Shown here one piece after another: positions 1-8,635 of a stretch of DNA of 64,000 nucleotides. Below the pieces are notes generated by a model, which saw nothing but the letters and a program-made list of their open reading frames with translations, was not told the origin of the DNA and made no database searches. Each line of letters opens with the position of its first letter. Positions within the stretch are counted from its first letter, which is position 1. The stretch spans positions 464,773 to 528,772 of the forward strand of contig JAIQEU010000006.1 of assembly GCA_020073665.1 (NCBI GenBank), in the 5' to 3' direction. This stretch comes from Terriglobia bacterium (GTDB taxonomy: Bacteria > Acidobacteriota > Terriglobia > Terriglobales > Acidobacteriaceae). A program made the translations under genes and the position numbers.

Positions 1-2
1 CC

Positions 3-1301
3 GACGTAACCGATGGCTCCCCGGTCCCCGGCGAACTAGATCCCTTGTTCCCGCAGCGTCTCACCAACTCCAACGGGCTGGGCGCCCGGCACAACTCCGA
101 CCAGTGCTTTTCTTGCCATGGCCAGCCGGTCTTGGGCGGATCCGGCGGGTTTCTCGTTCCCAACCCTCTCGATTCGGTCTCGCGGCCGCCGGAGAACCCA
201 CAGTTCCGGTTGATTCCTCACCGCTTCGGGAGGCAGAACGTTGTCCCCGATTTCGAGAAGCAGCTTGGTCCCATCCGCGAAGTACGCTTTAAGTTCAATC
301 CCGACGGTACGCGAGACGGTGGCGTGCATCAGCTCTGGACCGTACGCGGAAGCACCAACGATCCAACCATTCCCAACTGCGCTCTTACGCAGCCTGATTT
401 CGAGTCGGAGGAGAAGGCAGGCAATCTGGCTTTCCGTATTCCTCTGCAGATGCTGGGACTGGGGCTGATTGAGTCCGTCCAGGACCGTGAGATTTTGGCG
501 CAGCACGAGGCTACTGCCGCGCGGCGTGCGCGGCTGGGCATTTCCGGGCATCCCAACCGCAGCGGCAACGACGGCACCATCACGCGGTTTGGGTGGAAGG
601 CCCAGAACAAGTCAATCACCATTTTTGCGGGTGAAGCCTACAACGTTGAAATGGGCATCACCAACGAAGCCTTTCCCACGGCAACCGAGGAGGATCCCAA
701 TTGCCAGGGACCGGAAAAACCGGAGCCCAACGACGTCGTCCGCACGGCCGACAATGATAACGGCAACCAGTGGTTTGACAACCCGCTTCACATCATGCCG
801 GACTGGCAGCAATTCCAAATCCTGATGCGCTTCACGGATGGGCCAGCGCCAGCGGACCATCCCAGCGCGAGTGCCCAGAAAGGCCGCGAGCTTTTTGATC
901 ACATTGGATGTGCTCTGTGTCATACGCCCCAAATGCAAACTGCGCCGGTCATGAATAGCCCGGTTCTCCAAGACCGGCCGGTCAAATTGTTTTCTGACGT
1001 GATGCTGCACCACATGGGAGTGCAACTGGCGGACAACATCGTGCAAGGGCAGGCGGGGCCCGACGAGTTCCGCACCACTCCTCTCTGGGGAGTCGGCCAG
1101 CGGATCTTTTTCCTGCACGACGGCAGAACGGCCGACTTGCTTGAGGCCATCCGGGCCCATGAGTCGCCGGCGTCGGCGCCTGATCCCGCTCACCACGCTC
1201 CCGCTTACCCTGCTTCTGAGGCGAATGGCGTAGTCCATAAGTTCAACGCGCTATCGCCAACAGAACAGCAGGCCATTCTGGACTTCCTTCGTTCGCTGTG
1301 A
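3..1301 (+). CDS. Di-heme c-type cytochrome oxidoreductase (DHOR/thiol oxidoreductase-like), 5' partial
   Basis: The frame is open from the first complete codon (position 3), so the gene enters from outside the window; the TTG at 45 need not be the start. Two CxxCH heme-attachment motifs are seen: CFSCH at 105-119 and CALCH at 909-923. The C-terminal part reads RTTPLWGVG...FLHDGRT...AI..H and ends in a conserved FLRSL, as in the di-heme oxidoreductase family related to MauG/cytochrome c peroxidases (family knowledge). It is presumably exported and redox-active in the periplasm, but the signal peptide would lie outside the window. No substrate can be inferred. The TGA stop is followed by a spacer to the next gene at 1391. 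Confidence 0.85.
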   Translation, partial: DVTDGSPVPGELDPLFPQRLTNSNGLGARHNSDQCFSCHGQPVLGGSGGFLVPNPLDSVSRPPENPQFRLIPHRFGRQNVVPDFEKQLGPIREVRFKFNPDGTRDGGVHQLWTVRGSTNDPTIPNCALTQPDFESEEKAGNLAFRIPLQMLGLGLIESVQDREILAQHEATAARRARLGISGHPNRSGNDGTITRFGWKAQNKSITIFAGEAYNVEMGITNEAFPTATEEDPNCQGPEKPEPNDVVRTADNDNGNQWFDNPLHIMPDWQQFQILMRFTDGPAPADHPSASAQKGRELFDHIGCALCHTPQMQTAPVMNSPVLQDRPVKLFSDVMLHHMGVQLADNIVQGQAGPDEFRTTPLWGVGQRIFFLHDGRTADLLEAIRAHESPASAPDPAHHAPAYPASEANGVVHKFNALSPTEQQAILDFLRSL

Positions 1302-1390
1302 TCGAGGGTTGGTGGCAGCTCTCTGAGAGTTTCATCTCGGAGGGCTGCCGGTTTCAAAAACTGAAGAGGTTGCAACGGAAGGAGAGAGCG

Positions 1391-2380
1391 GTGCGATTGT
1401 CAGGAGCGCGATTCGTCGAACAGGTTGTTTCGTGGCCAATGCTCGTCATCATCCTAGTCGTTTGCACACAGCCCGCATCGGCACAGTCGGGCAACGAATT
1501 CCACCGGACGATTGAGGTGTCGGTTGCCGACACGGTAGATCTCGACGTGGAACTGTCCGAAGGGGACCTGCAAATTGTTTATGGCCGCGATGGCCAAATG
1601 TCGATCACGACAATCGCACAACATCCGGTTGGAAGCACCGAGGGCGACGAATGCCCCGTGGCCGCGCCCGCGATTACTCAGGATGGAAATCACGTAAAGA
1701 TCCGGCAGTCGTCTGGAGCGACATGCCCACAACAACGCAACAGGGTGCTCTACCGGATCGATGTGCCGTATCGGACAGAGTTGCGTTCCGTGCTGGGCAT
1801 CGGAAAGCAAACCATCATGGGAATTATGGGCCCTGTGGAGGCATTGACCAACAAGGGCGACATCAAAGTGGCCTACATATCGAAAGGCGTGGCAGTCAAG
1901 GCTGCGTCCGGAGATCTCTATCTCGAAATGATTGGCGAGCGTGTTGATGCCAGGACGGGCAGCGGCAACATCTCGTGTCTGCGCGCAGCTCAAGGAGCCA
2001 GTGTGGAGACCGGAGACGGCGACATTGTTTTGATGGTAGTGGGCCCTTCTGCGGCAACCGTGAAAAAAGGGAATGGAAGAATTGAAGTGGGCGGAGCGAG
2101 AGGCACCTTCTCCGGTTCGACCGACGGGGGAGATCTACACATCAAGGCGCTACCGCACGACGATTGGGTCTTGAAGAGTGCCACAGGAAATATTCACGTC
2201 GAACTCCCCCCAGCCGCCGGTTTTGAAGTCGACGCCACCACGACCTCAGGCGAACTCGCGATCAAGCGCGACGACATTGCAAGGTCGGACTCTGCGGTCC
2301 GGCACTTCCATCAGAAGGTGAACGGCGGGGGGAAACAGATCGAGGTACGTACGGAGAGCGGGAAGATCGTGATCGGGTGA
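1391..2380 (+). CDS. Exported DUF4097-type beta-repeat protein
   Basis: The GTG at 1391 is chosen because GGAGAG lies just upstream and the resulting protein (329 aa) begins with a clean signal peptide: basic MRLSGAR, a hydrophobic WPMLVIILVV core and cleavage near ASAQ. The open frame reaches back to a GTG at 1298 that overlaps the previous stop, but that extension is not signal-like. The body is a run of short strands with repeated GD, GSG and SGD turns (for example ASGDLYLEMI, TGSGNISC, TGDGDIVLM, TSGELAIKR), typical of the DUF4097 putative adhesin / bactofilin-like beta-solenoid fold. Function is unknown. Such proteins are often linked to the envelope or to anti-sigma operons, but no sigma factor is adjacent here. 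Confidence 0.8.
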   Translation: MRLSGARFVEQVVSWPMLVIILVVCTQPASAQSGNEFHRTIEVSVADTVDLDVELSEGDLQIVYGRDGQMSITTIAQHPVGSTEGDECPVAAPAITQDGNHVKIRQSSGATCPQQRNRVLYRIDVPYRTELRSVLGIGKQTIMGIMGPVEALTNKGDIKVAYISKGVAVKAASGDLYLEMIGERVDARTGSGNISCLRAAQGASVETGDGDIVLMVVGPSAATVKKGNGRIEVGGARGTFSGSTDGGDLHIKALPHDDWVLKSATGNIHVELPPAAGFEVDATTTSGELAIKRDDIARSDSAVRHFHQKVNGGGKQIEVRTESGKIVIG

Positions 2381-2428
2381 GGGATCGGTACTTGGGGCCA
2401 CGAATGCTGCCGATTTTAGGAGATGTCG

Positions 2429-4018
2429 ATGACTAACCCAAATGTGACACTAATTCGGAAGATGGCGACGTTGGCCATGTTCCTCATATTGGTAGCTGGC
2501 GCTGGAATGGCGCAGACCACGAATGTTCTCTACCGCTTCCAGTATGACGGGCTGGTGCCGAGCGGATTCTCGCATGGCGAAATTCTTTACGACGAACTGG
2601 TGCAGGGCGCGGACGGCAACTTCTATGGGACGACTACCCTCGGCGGTTCTGGCACCTGCCTGGGACCATTCGGCGTGCAAGGCTGCGGCACCGTGTTCAA
2701 GATAACGCCCTCGGGGGCGCAGACGGTTCTGTTCAATTTCCCTTACGACCCTAATACAAATACGGCGGTCGATGGTATCTACCCGTACGGTGGCCTGGTG
2801 CAGGGCAGAGACGGAAACTTCTACGGCACCACCAGTGGCGGAGGCAACGCTCTCGGGGTCTGCAACGGAACGTTGGGTTGCGGCGTGGTCTTCAAGATCA
2901 CGCCGACCGGAACGTTCACGGGGCTGCACACCTTCAATGGTGTTTTCGGCACCCCGGCAGAAGGGGGAGTTCCGACTGGCAGACTGATCCTCGGCCGCGA
3001 CGGAAATCTTTACGGAACGACCAATGAGGGTGGCTTGACTGCCGACGGGGTAGCCAACCAGGGAACGATCTTCAGGATTTCGCCGAGCGGTGCGTTCACC
3101 ACGCTGATTTCTTTTGAGGGCGACTTTAACGGCTTCACGGACCCTTCTCAACCTTATGCGGGACTGGTGCAGGGCAAAGACGGGAGGTTCTACGGCACCA
3201 CCAGATTCGGCGGCACGTCCGGGTTCGGCACCATTTTCAGCTACTCCCCGTCGGCGGGACTGAAGGTGCTGCATTCTTTCGTGGAACTGCCTGGCCAGAT
3301 TTTCCCTGACGGAGAGTTTCCCCTGGCGGCATTGCTGCAAGCCAGCGACGGAAACTTGTATGGCACGGCGTCTGACGGTGGAGCGCTTAGTACTTATTAC
3401 CAGTGCGGCACGCTGTTCAAGATCACCACCAAAGGGGTTTTTACCAAGCTGTGGGACTTCAACACGACCGCAACTCCACTGAATGGTTTCATTCCCTACG
3501 GCGGGTTGATTCAGGCCAGCGACGGAAATCTTTACGGCACGACCCAGGCGGGTGGCGGCACGCCTAACAGCGGTACGGTTTATGAGCTTACGTTGGGCGG
3601 AACCCTGTCGCAGGTCACGAGCTTTGACTCCACGACAACCGGAGCGGCTCCCCAAAGCGTGCCCCTGCAGGCGGCGGACGGCACTCTGTACATCACGAAC
3701 AGCATAGACGGCGGGACCAACTTGAGCCAGAGTGACGAGGGCACCATTGTGCAAATTGTGAGCGGCTTGCCGGCGCCCAAGCCAGTGGTGCTCAAGTTCG
3801 CCCCGGCGAGCGGAATGGTCGGCCAGAAGGTGACCATCAGTGGCGGCAGCTTCATCGGTACGACTGCAGTGTCATTCAACGGGACCGCGGCCACCTTCAA
3901 GGTGAAATCGACCAACACCTTGACCACTACCGTACCCGCTGGTGCGACCACGGGACCGATCACCGTTACCAACGCCGGCGGATCGACCACGAGCGTTGCC
4001 AGCTTTACGGTGTTTTAG
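2429..4018 (+). CDS. Secreted GloVer-repeat protein with C-terminal IPT/TIG domain
   Basis: The ATG at 2429 sits 6 nt after AGGAG (2418-2422) and is preferred to the ATG at 2423, which is too close to it. The N-terminus is a signal peptide (hydrophobic MATLAMFLILVAGAGMA). The bulk is about eight copies of a roughly 50-residue unit with the core DGNLYGTT..GG...GTVFKITPSG, the choice-anchor tandem GloVer repeat, expected to form a beta-propeller-like fold. The last 80 residues (PVVLKFAPASGMVGQKVTI... to ASFTVF) are an IPT/TIG immunoglobulin-like domain. It is probably secreted or surface exposed; ligand unknown. A second GloVer protein lies at 52147-53385 but lacks the IPT domain. Confidence 0.85.
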   Translation: MTNPNVTLIRKMATLAMFLILVAGAGMAQTTNVLYRFQYDGLVPSGFSHGEILYDELVQGADGNFYGTTTLGGSGTCLGPFGVQGCGTVFKITPSGAQTVLFNFPYDPNTNTAVDGIYPYGGLVQGRDGNFYGTTSGGGNALGVCNGTLGCGVVFKITPTGTFTGLHTFNGVFGTPAEGGVPTGRLILGRDGNLYGTTNEGGLTADGVANQGTIFRISPSGAFTTLISFEGDFNGFTDPSQPYAGLVQGKDGRFYGTTRFGGTSGFGTIFSYSPSAGLKVLHSFVELPGQIFPDGEFPLAALLQASDGNLYGTASDGGALSTYYQCGTLFKITTKGVFTKLWDFNTTATPLNGFIPYGGLIQASDGNLYGTTQAGGGTPNSGTVYELTLGGTLSQVTSFDSTTTGAAPQSVPLQAADGTLYITNSIDGGTNLSQSDEGTIVQIVSGLPAPKPVVLKFAPASGMVGQKVTISGGSFIGTTAVSFNGTAATFKVKSTNTLTTTVPAGATTGPITVTNAGGSTTSVASFTVF

Positions 4019-4116
4019 CCGGGGGCGCGGCAGAGGAGTGCGCTCCAGCCTGAGTTTCTATTTACAACAGTTGCTTCCGGGGTGCCCGCCGCTCGGGCAA
4101 CCGTGCAATGGCTTCC

Positions 4117-4150
4117 CCAGGGGCGGCCCTAGTGGGGCCGTGCCCAGGGG
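4117..4150. terminator. GC-rich imperfect inverted repeat between convergent genes
   Basis: The 146-bp gap between the stops of the GloVer gene and the fasciclin gene contains GGGCGGCCC TAGT GGGGCCGTGCCC, which can fold as a strong hairpin with a two-base bulge. There is no T-run after it on either strand, so it may be a Rho-assisted stop or simply a stable structure. Assignment is tentative. Confidence 0.3.
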
Positions 4151-4164
4151 ATGTGACGACCGTA

Positions 4165-4704
4165 CTAATGCTGCGCTGCGCTGATCTTGTGCTTTTGGAC
4201 CTCCTCGAGGAACTCATGAAGCGTAAACATGTCCACGCGGTCGATGCCGTGAATCACGCCGTTGCCAGTGACAATGTCAGGCTTGACGAGTTGGGCGTGG
4301 TTAACCAGAACCGTTCCAGCTTTCCTTTCGATCGACAGGTTCCGCCCATCGAGGGTTCTCACTTTCGGCCGCCGCGATACTCCGGCGCTGGTTAGTGTGT
4401 CAGGAACGATGTAGCGGTTCAAGAAATTCGGCAGCAGGAAGCGGTTCTCGAACAGCTCTTTCCGCGTGTCCACCGGCAGTCTTGCAAAAGCTGCGTCGGT
4501 GGGGGCGAAGATCGTGTATGGCCCCTTGCCCCTGAGCATCGGCACCATGCCGCTAGCTCGGATCAAAGAAACCATGGTGTGAAACGAGCCGTCGGCGGCG
4601 GCCACATCAACGATGTTGGTGGAGCTAGCGGGCGTTTGAGCCCACAACAGGCCTGTCGCCAGCAGGAACATGAGTACGGCCTGGGCAAATCTAGTGGTTT
4701 TCAT
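4165..4704 (-). CDS. Secreted fasciclin (FAS1) domain protein
   Basis: 179 aa. The start ATG is preceded by GAGAGGAGACTT, a good ribosome-binding site. Residues 1-24 form a signal peptide (MKTTRFAQAVLMFLLATGLL, cleavage near WAQ). The rest is one FAS1 domain: the FHTMVSLIRASGM segment, the H1 motif GPYTIFAPTDAAFARLP, and the H2-like stretch with VNHAQLVKPDIVTGNGVIHGIDRV. Length fits the single-domain bacterial secreted FAS1 proteins. Role is probably adhesion or matrix association (family knowledge). It is the downstream gene of a minus-strand pair with the Ig-repeat protein. Confidence 0.92.
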   Translation of the reverse strand: MKTTRFAQAVLMFLLATGLLWAQTPASSTNIVDVAAADGSFHTMVSLIRASGMVPMLRGKGPYTIFAPTDAAFARLPVDTRKELFENRFLLPNFLNRYIVPDTLTSAGVSRRPKVRTLDGRNLSIERKAGTVLVNHAQLVKPDIVTGNGVIHGIDRVDMFTLHEFLEEVQKHKISAAQH

Positions 4705-4756
4705 AAGTCTCCTCTCCGGGGCACGGCTCCCATTCGCGTGAGCATTTCGGGGCGCA

Positions 4757-6748
4757 TCACTTCACCACCTGGGTCAGCGTTGCCGAACTGGCCGTGAAAT
4801 TTACCAGTCCGCTGTATTCGGCCGTAATCACGTGCGAGCCTTTGGTTAGAGACGAGGTGGAGTAGGTCCCCACTCCGTTCAGCATGATCGCCACTCCGAT
4901 ACACTTGCTGCCGTCTTTGAATGTCACCACTCCGGCAGGGCTCCCGCCAAATTGGCCGGTCGCGGTGGCCGTGAAAGTCACACGCTTCCCGTAGGTCGAG
5001 GGGTTGAGCGACGACACGAGCAGGGTCGTGGTGGCTGCTTTACTCACTACCTGGTTCAGGGCCGGGGATGAGCTGGATATCAGGTTTGCGTCGCCGCCGT
5101 AGCTCGCCTTTATGCTGTGCGTGATGGCGATCAGCGCCGTCGTGGTGAAGGTCGCCGTGCCTCCGTTCAGCGGGCCGCTGCCCAGAGTGAACAGGCCATC
5201 CTTGAAGGTCACGATCTCTCCGTTCGCGGGGGGGCCGATGCTGGAACTGACCGTGGCGGTGAATGTCACCGACTGCCCGTAGATCGAGGGATTCAGGCTG
5301 GAGACGAGCGTAGTTGTAGTCGTAGCTTTGTTCACCACCTGGTTGAAGCCCGTGGAGGCACTGGCGATGAAGTTCGAGTCACCCGAATATACGGCGGTGA
5401 TGGAGCGCGTCCCCACAGTGGGGAAGGCATAGGCCAGACTCGCCTGACCGCCGCTGAGCGCGGCTGTGCCCAAAGTGTCGGAGCCGGCATAGAAGGTGAC
5501 GGTCCCGGTGGGCGTACCGCCGAAGGCGCCCGCAACCGTAGCCGTGAAGAGCACAGACTGCGCCACGAGTGAGGGATTGAGCGAGGAGACAGCCGTGGTG
5601 GTGGTCGTCGCCTGGTTTACTGTCTGGGCCAGTGACGAAGAACTGGAGTCGAAGGTTGCATCTCCGGCGTAGTTGGCAACAATGGTGTGCGGACCTGCTG
5701 TGAGGGATGAAACGCTAAGCGTGGCAGCCCCGGAGCCATCGAGAGCACCTGAACCGATATCTGATCCATCGGCGGTGAAATTCACGGTCCCGGTCGGTGT
5801 GCCTGCGCTGGAGCTCACGATCGCCGTGAAGACGACTGGCTGGTTGAAGGCCGATGGACTAAGCGAAGAACTCATGGCAACGTTGGTGCTTGACTTGGTT
5901 GGGCCATTGATCAGGGTGGTGGGGAAGCCCAGGGCCTGCAAATCAGCGGTCTGGTAGACGCGGTAGTTGCCCGCCCGGTCGCTCACTCCCAGGTTGCCAG
6001 CCGTCCAGGTTCCGGGCTCGGTGAATTGTGGCAAGTATCCCGGACCTTGATAGGTGCCATCCAAGGCATCGCCAGACAAGAGAGTGTCGGTACTTACGGT
6101 GTACTGGCGCTGGCCCGACGGGCTGACGAATTCCACAGAACCCCCGCTGACGCCGGACAGGTCATCGGTGATGTGAAATGAGACCGCCCAACTGGCAGGA
6201 CCGGAAATGGTGTCAATCTGCCTGGGTGAGAAATCAAAACCCACCAGCGTCGGCAGCGTCGTGTCTACAAGGGAAGTTACGATCAGGGTGGTGGGAAAGC
6301 CCAGGGCCCGCAAATCAGCGGTCTGGTAGACGCGGTAGTTGCCCGCCCGGTCGCTCACTCCCAGGTTGCCAGCCGTCCAGGTTCCGGGCTCGGTGAATTG
6401 TGGCAAGTATCCCGGACCTTGATAGGTGCCATCCAGGGCATTGCCAGACAAGAGAGTGTCGGTACTTACGGTGTACTGGCGCTGACCCGACGGGCTGACG
6501 AATTCCACAGAACCCCCGCTGACGCCGGACAGGTCATCGGTGATGTGAAATGAGACCGCCCAACTGGCCGGACCGGAAGTGGTGTCAATTCGCGGAGGTT
6601 GAAAATCAAAACCCACCAGCACCGGCGGCGTCGTGTCTACTTGTGCAACCGCCGGCAGAGCAGCGGCGAAGAAAAAAATTACGAGTGCGAACAGCAACCC
6701 CAACCTAAAAAGGTGCTGTGCGTAGGAGGAGAGAAAGTGGGATCTCAT
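4757..6748 (-). CDS. Secreted Ig-like repeat protein with duplicated N-terminal module
   Basis: 663 aa with a strong AGGAGGAAATC ribosome-binding site before ATG and a signal peptide ending near PAVAQ. After it come two almost identical modules of about 120 residues (starting DTTPPVLVGFDFQPPRID and DTTLPTLVGFDFSPRQID, each with DDLSGVSGGSVEFVSPSG), separated by a 124-codon period. Then follow four bacterial Ig-like domains of the Big_3_5 type, each with the core GTPTGTVNF/GTVTFYAGSDTLG and ending HTIVANYAGDATF or a variant. There are no transmembrane or anchor motifs at the C-terminus. It is probably a secreted or surface protein with structural or adhesive repeats; the specific partner is unknown. 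Confidence 0.87.
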   Translation of the reverse strand: MRSHFLSSYAQHLFRLGLLFALVIFFFAAALPAVAQVDTTPPVLVGFDFQPPRIDTTSGPASWAVSFHITDDLSGVSGGSVEFVSPSGQRQYTVSTDTLLSGNALDGTYQGPGYLPQFTEPGTWTAGNLGVSDRAGNYRVYQTADLRALGFPTTLIVTSLVDTTLPTLVGFDFSPRQIDTISGPASWAVSFHITDDLSGVSGGSVEFVSPSGQRQYTVSTDTLLSGDALDGTYQGPGYLPQFTEPGTWTAGNLGVSDRAGNYRVYQTADLQALGFPTTLINGPTKSSTNVAMSSSLSPSAFNQPVVFTAIVSSSAGTPTGTVNFTADGSDIGSGALDGSGAATLSVSSLTAGPHTIVANYAGDATFDSSSSSLAQTVNQATTTTTAVSSLNPSLVAQSVLFTATVAGAFGGTPTGTVTFYAGSDTLGTAALSGGQASLAYAFPTVGTRSITAVYSGDSNFIASASTGFNQVVNKATTTTTLVSSLNPSIYGQSVTFTATVSSSIGPPANGEIVTFKDGLFTLGSGPLNGGTATFTTTALIAITHSIKASYGGDANLISSSSPALNQVVSKAATTTLLVSSLNPSTYGKRVTFTATATGQFGGSPAGVVTFKDGSKCIGVAIMLNGVGTYSTSSLTKGSHVITAEYSGLVNFTASSATLTQVVK
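5909..6268. repeat. Direct repeat copy 1 (near identical, period 372 bp)
   Basis: From GATCAGGGTGGTGGG at 5909 to GCGTCGTGTCTAC at 6268 the sequence is matched almost base for base 372 bp further on, with a handful of substitutions. It encodes the second N-terminal module of the Ig-repeat protein. The period is a multiple of three, so the frame is kept. Confidence 0.95.
6281..6640. repeat. Direct repeat copy 2 (near identical, period 372 bp)
   Basis: Partner of the copy at 5909-6268; encodes the first N-terminal module of the Ig-repeat protein. The very high identity, including silent positions, points to a recent tandem duplication or ongoing gene conversion. Confidence 0.95.
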
Positions 6749-7200
6749 GATTTCCTCCTGGAAATCCAGTTGTGCTGGAACCTGGTATGGCGACGGCGGG
6801 CCTCGGCTCGGGAGGGGGGAGTATCAGACTACCTGGGCGAGGCACCCGGCGTTGCGGTAGTCATCAACATCATCTACGCCCTAATACTAGGTCCGGACGC
6901 ACGCGGTGGAACCCAAATCAACGTCAAGCCTGATGCGATGGAGTCCCATTTTGGGCGTCACTAACGTGCTGCCCCAGGATCTCGTCGAAGGTCGATTACC
7001 GGTTTTCGAGCCAACGTGACTTCATCGGTCGCGCTGGCTGAGTGCACGGCCGGGGAAGAATTACTTCCGCATTGTCGCCAACGCGGGAACTATGCGTTGG
7101 TTGGTGAAACATCGCCATTTCATCAGCAATTCTCAACTGCTGAATGCCGAAAACAGGCTCTGCAGGAAGTTATCTTGCTCGAATTGCTGCGACCGATGCT
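6749..7200. other. 452-bp intergenic region, no gene recognised
   Basis: The gap lies between the Ig-repeat gene start and the MutT-like stop, both on the minus strand. It holds the ribosome-binding site of the Ig-repeat gene (AGGAGG on the minus strand next to 6749) and presumably its promoter. The stretch 7085-7204 can be read as short plus-strand frames without family resemblance. I see no tRNA, terminator with a T-run, or convincing small gene. Confidence 0.6.
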
Positions 7201-7593
7201 CTAGACGATGGTTCCCGTGGCTAGTTTCTGCACTAGTTCCTGGTCGGCTTCCAGGAAGTCGTAGGCGGGCAGGTCGGCGGGCTTAGCCCAGCGGATATCT
7301 TTGAAGATCCGGTTTTCGATTTCTCCCCGGTACGTGCGCACTGCGTAGAAACGCAATTCCACCGCACCGCCCCCTTTGTACTGGTGACGGATGCGCGATA
7401 CTTCTTCTCCGATATCGGCGTCGATGCCGAGTTCCTCCTCCAGTTCGCGGTGCAGGGCATGGCGCGGCAGTTCACCCTCTTCGATCTTGCCGCCCGGGAA
7501 CTCCCATTTCAGCGGCATGGTCTGGTGCTTGGTACGTTGGCACACCAGCACCGTCCCGTCTTTGAAGATTAATGCGGCGACGACGTGTTTCAT
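7201..7593 (-). CDS. Nudix hydrolase, MutT/8-oxo-dGTPase-like
   Basis: A complete Nudix box GX5EX7REUXEEXGU is present (G35, E41, R49-E50, E53-E54, G56) after the usual first strand VVAALIFKDGTVLVCQR. Starting at the ATG at 7593 gives 130 aa, the usual MutT length, and leaves a 13-bp gap to the upstream gene; the frame could extend to 7683 but would then overlap that gene by about 77 bp. The expected role is sanitising oxidised nucleoside triphosphates or a related pyrophosphohydrolysis in the cytoplasm; substrate specificity cannot be read from sequence alone. It is the last gene of a minus-strand run with a thioredoxin-like and a GAF/fRMsr-like gene, so an oxidative-damage theme is plausible. 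Confidence 0.88.
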   Translation of the reverse strand: MKHVVAALIFKDGTVLVCQRTKHQTMPLKWEFPGGKIEEGELPRHALHRELEEELGIDADIGEEVSRIRHQYKGGGAVELRFYAVRTYRGEIENRIFKDIRWAKPADLPAYDFLEADQELVQKLATGTIV

Positions 7594-7606
7594 GGCTGCA
7601 CCATCT

Positions 7607-8635
7607 TCAACGCTGAACCGCGGCTGCGGGAGTGGCTTGGGCATCGACGCAACTGGCGAAAGTGAATGCAAAGGCGGCGACACCCGCAGGACAGATCAGT
7701 TCCAGCACATGGTCCCCGAAATCGTGATTATCAACCAGGGAGTACATGCGCGCATGCTGGACTACGATGAAGCTTTCCTGTTGCCCGCCACGGTTGCGGA
7801 AGCAGATGTCGGCTGTAGCTTGGTCGGAGCGGAGCGGTTTGCCATCCTGGCGAACCCCGACTTCGCACGCCGGGCCACGCGGCGAAGCCATCACCAGGTT
7901 TACCGCGGCGGCGGAATATTTCAGCACGATGCGGTGTTCGCCCGCACCCGCCGCCTCCAGGTATTCCGCCGTTGAGGCCCACTGCCCGCTGGCGTAGAAA
8001 CAATTCTCCTCGAGTTCACCGGAAAACGTGTAGTCCGCGATCTGGTCTTCGTGAAAACCGTCGGGGTTGCCAATGCGGCCGCGGCGGTGGCCCAGGTACA
8101 ACTCCGGCGACGCCCGGTAGCAGACCGAACCCGCGCGATCTTCGGCACGCACCGGAGGCATGATTTCCGGCAGAGCCAGTGAGGGATCCACTTCGTGCAA
8201 GAGCTCGTGAATAACGGTCTCGCACTCTGCGTATCCGCCTTCTCCGAAATGTCCGAAGCGGAGATAGCCGTCTTTGTCGAGCAGATACTTGGTGGGCCAG
8301 AAGCGGTTGGCGAAAGCTTTCCAGAGCTCGAAATTGCTGTCGATCACTATGGGATAGGTGAGCCCGAACTCGCGTACGCCGCGCTCCACGTTCGATTCGT
8401 ACTGCGCGAAGGTGAACTCGGGGGTGTGGACTCCGATGACGGTCAGGCCTAAATCCCGGTAACGCTCATGCCAGGCCTGGATGTATGGCAAGGTGCGGAT
8501 GCAGTTCACGCAGGTGTAGTCCCAGAAATCCACCAACACCACGCGCCCGCGCAGCTGGCGGAAGCTCAACGGGGGTGAGTTCAGCCACACCCGTCCAATT
8601 TCCGGCGCGCGTACTTGGCCTTTTTCGACTCTCAT
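7607..8635 (-). CDS. Thioredoxin-like protein with DipZ-type C-terminal domain
   Basis: 342 aa without a signal peptide. Residues 20-150 are a TlpA/redoxin thioredoxin fold with the active site DYTCVNCIRTLPY (C42, C45) and the cis-proline region FWPTKYLLDKDG. The remainder (after about 170: YLGHRRGRIGNPDGF, FYASGQWASTAEYLEA, then a beta-rich end) resembles the C-terminal carbohydrate-binding-like domain that follows thioredoxin in DipZ proteins, here without the CcdA-type membrane part. The start codon overlaps the stop of the upstream GAF gene by 4 bp (ATGA), so the two are co-translated. Likely a disulfide reductase or oxidoreductase. Without an export signal its compartment is uncertain. 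Confidence 0.83.
   Translation of the reverse strand: MRVEKGQVRAPEIGRVWLNSPPLSFRQLRGRVVLVDFWDYTCVNCIRTLPYIQAWHERYRDLGLTVIGVHTPEFTFAQYESNVERGVREFGLTYPIVIDSNFELWKAFANRFWPTKYLLDKDGYLRFGHFGEGGYAECETVIHELLHEVDPSLALPEIMPPVRAEDRAGSVCYRASPELYLGHRRGRIGNPDGFHEDQIADYTFSGELEENCFYASGQWASTAEYLEAAGAGEHRIVLKYSAAAVNLVMASPRGPACEVGVRQDGKPLRSDQATADICFRNRGGQQESFIVVQHARMYSLVDNHDFGDHVLELICPAGVAAFAFTFASCVDAQATPAAAVQR

Noticed and set aside
45..1301. TTG at 45 as the start of the first gene
   Set aside because: The frame is open to the left edge and the family has more sequence before the first heme motif.
2450..3754. Long minus-strand open frame (434 codons) opposite the first GloVer gene
   Set aside because: It is antisense to a clear repeat protein; the composition is Arg-rich shadow coding from GC-rich codons, and it has no family motif.
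6841..6857. Sigma-54-like GGCAC...TTGC
   Set aside because: The spacing is one base off and no fitting gene follows on that strand.
7016..7204. Possible 62-residue plus-strand gene in the gap
   Set aside because: No ribosome-binding site, runs into the MutT-like gene and matches no known pattern.
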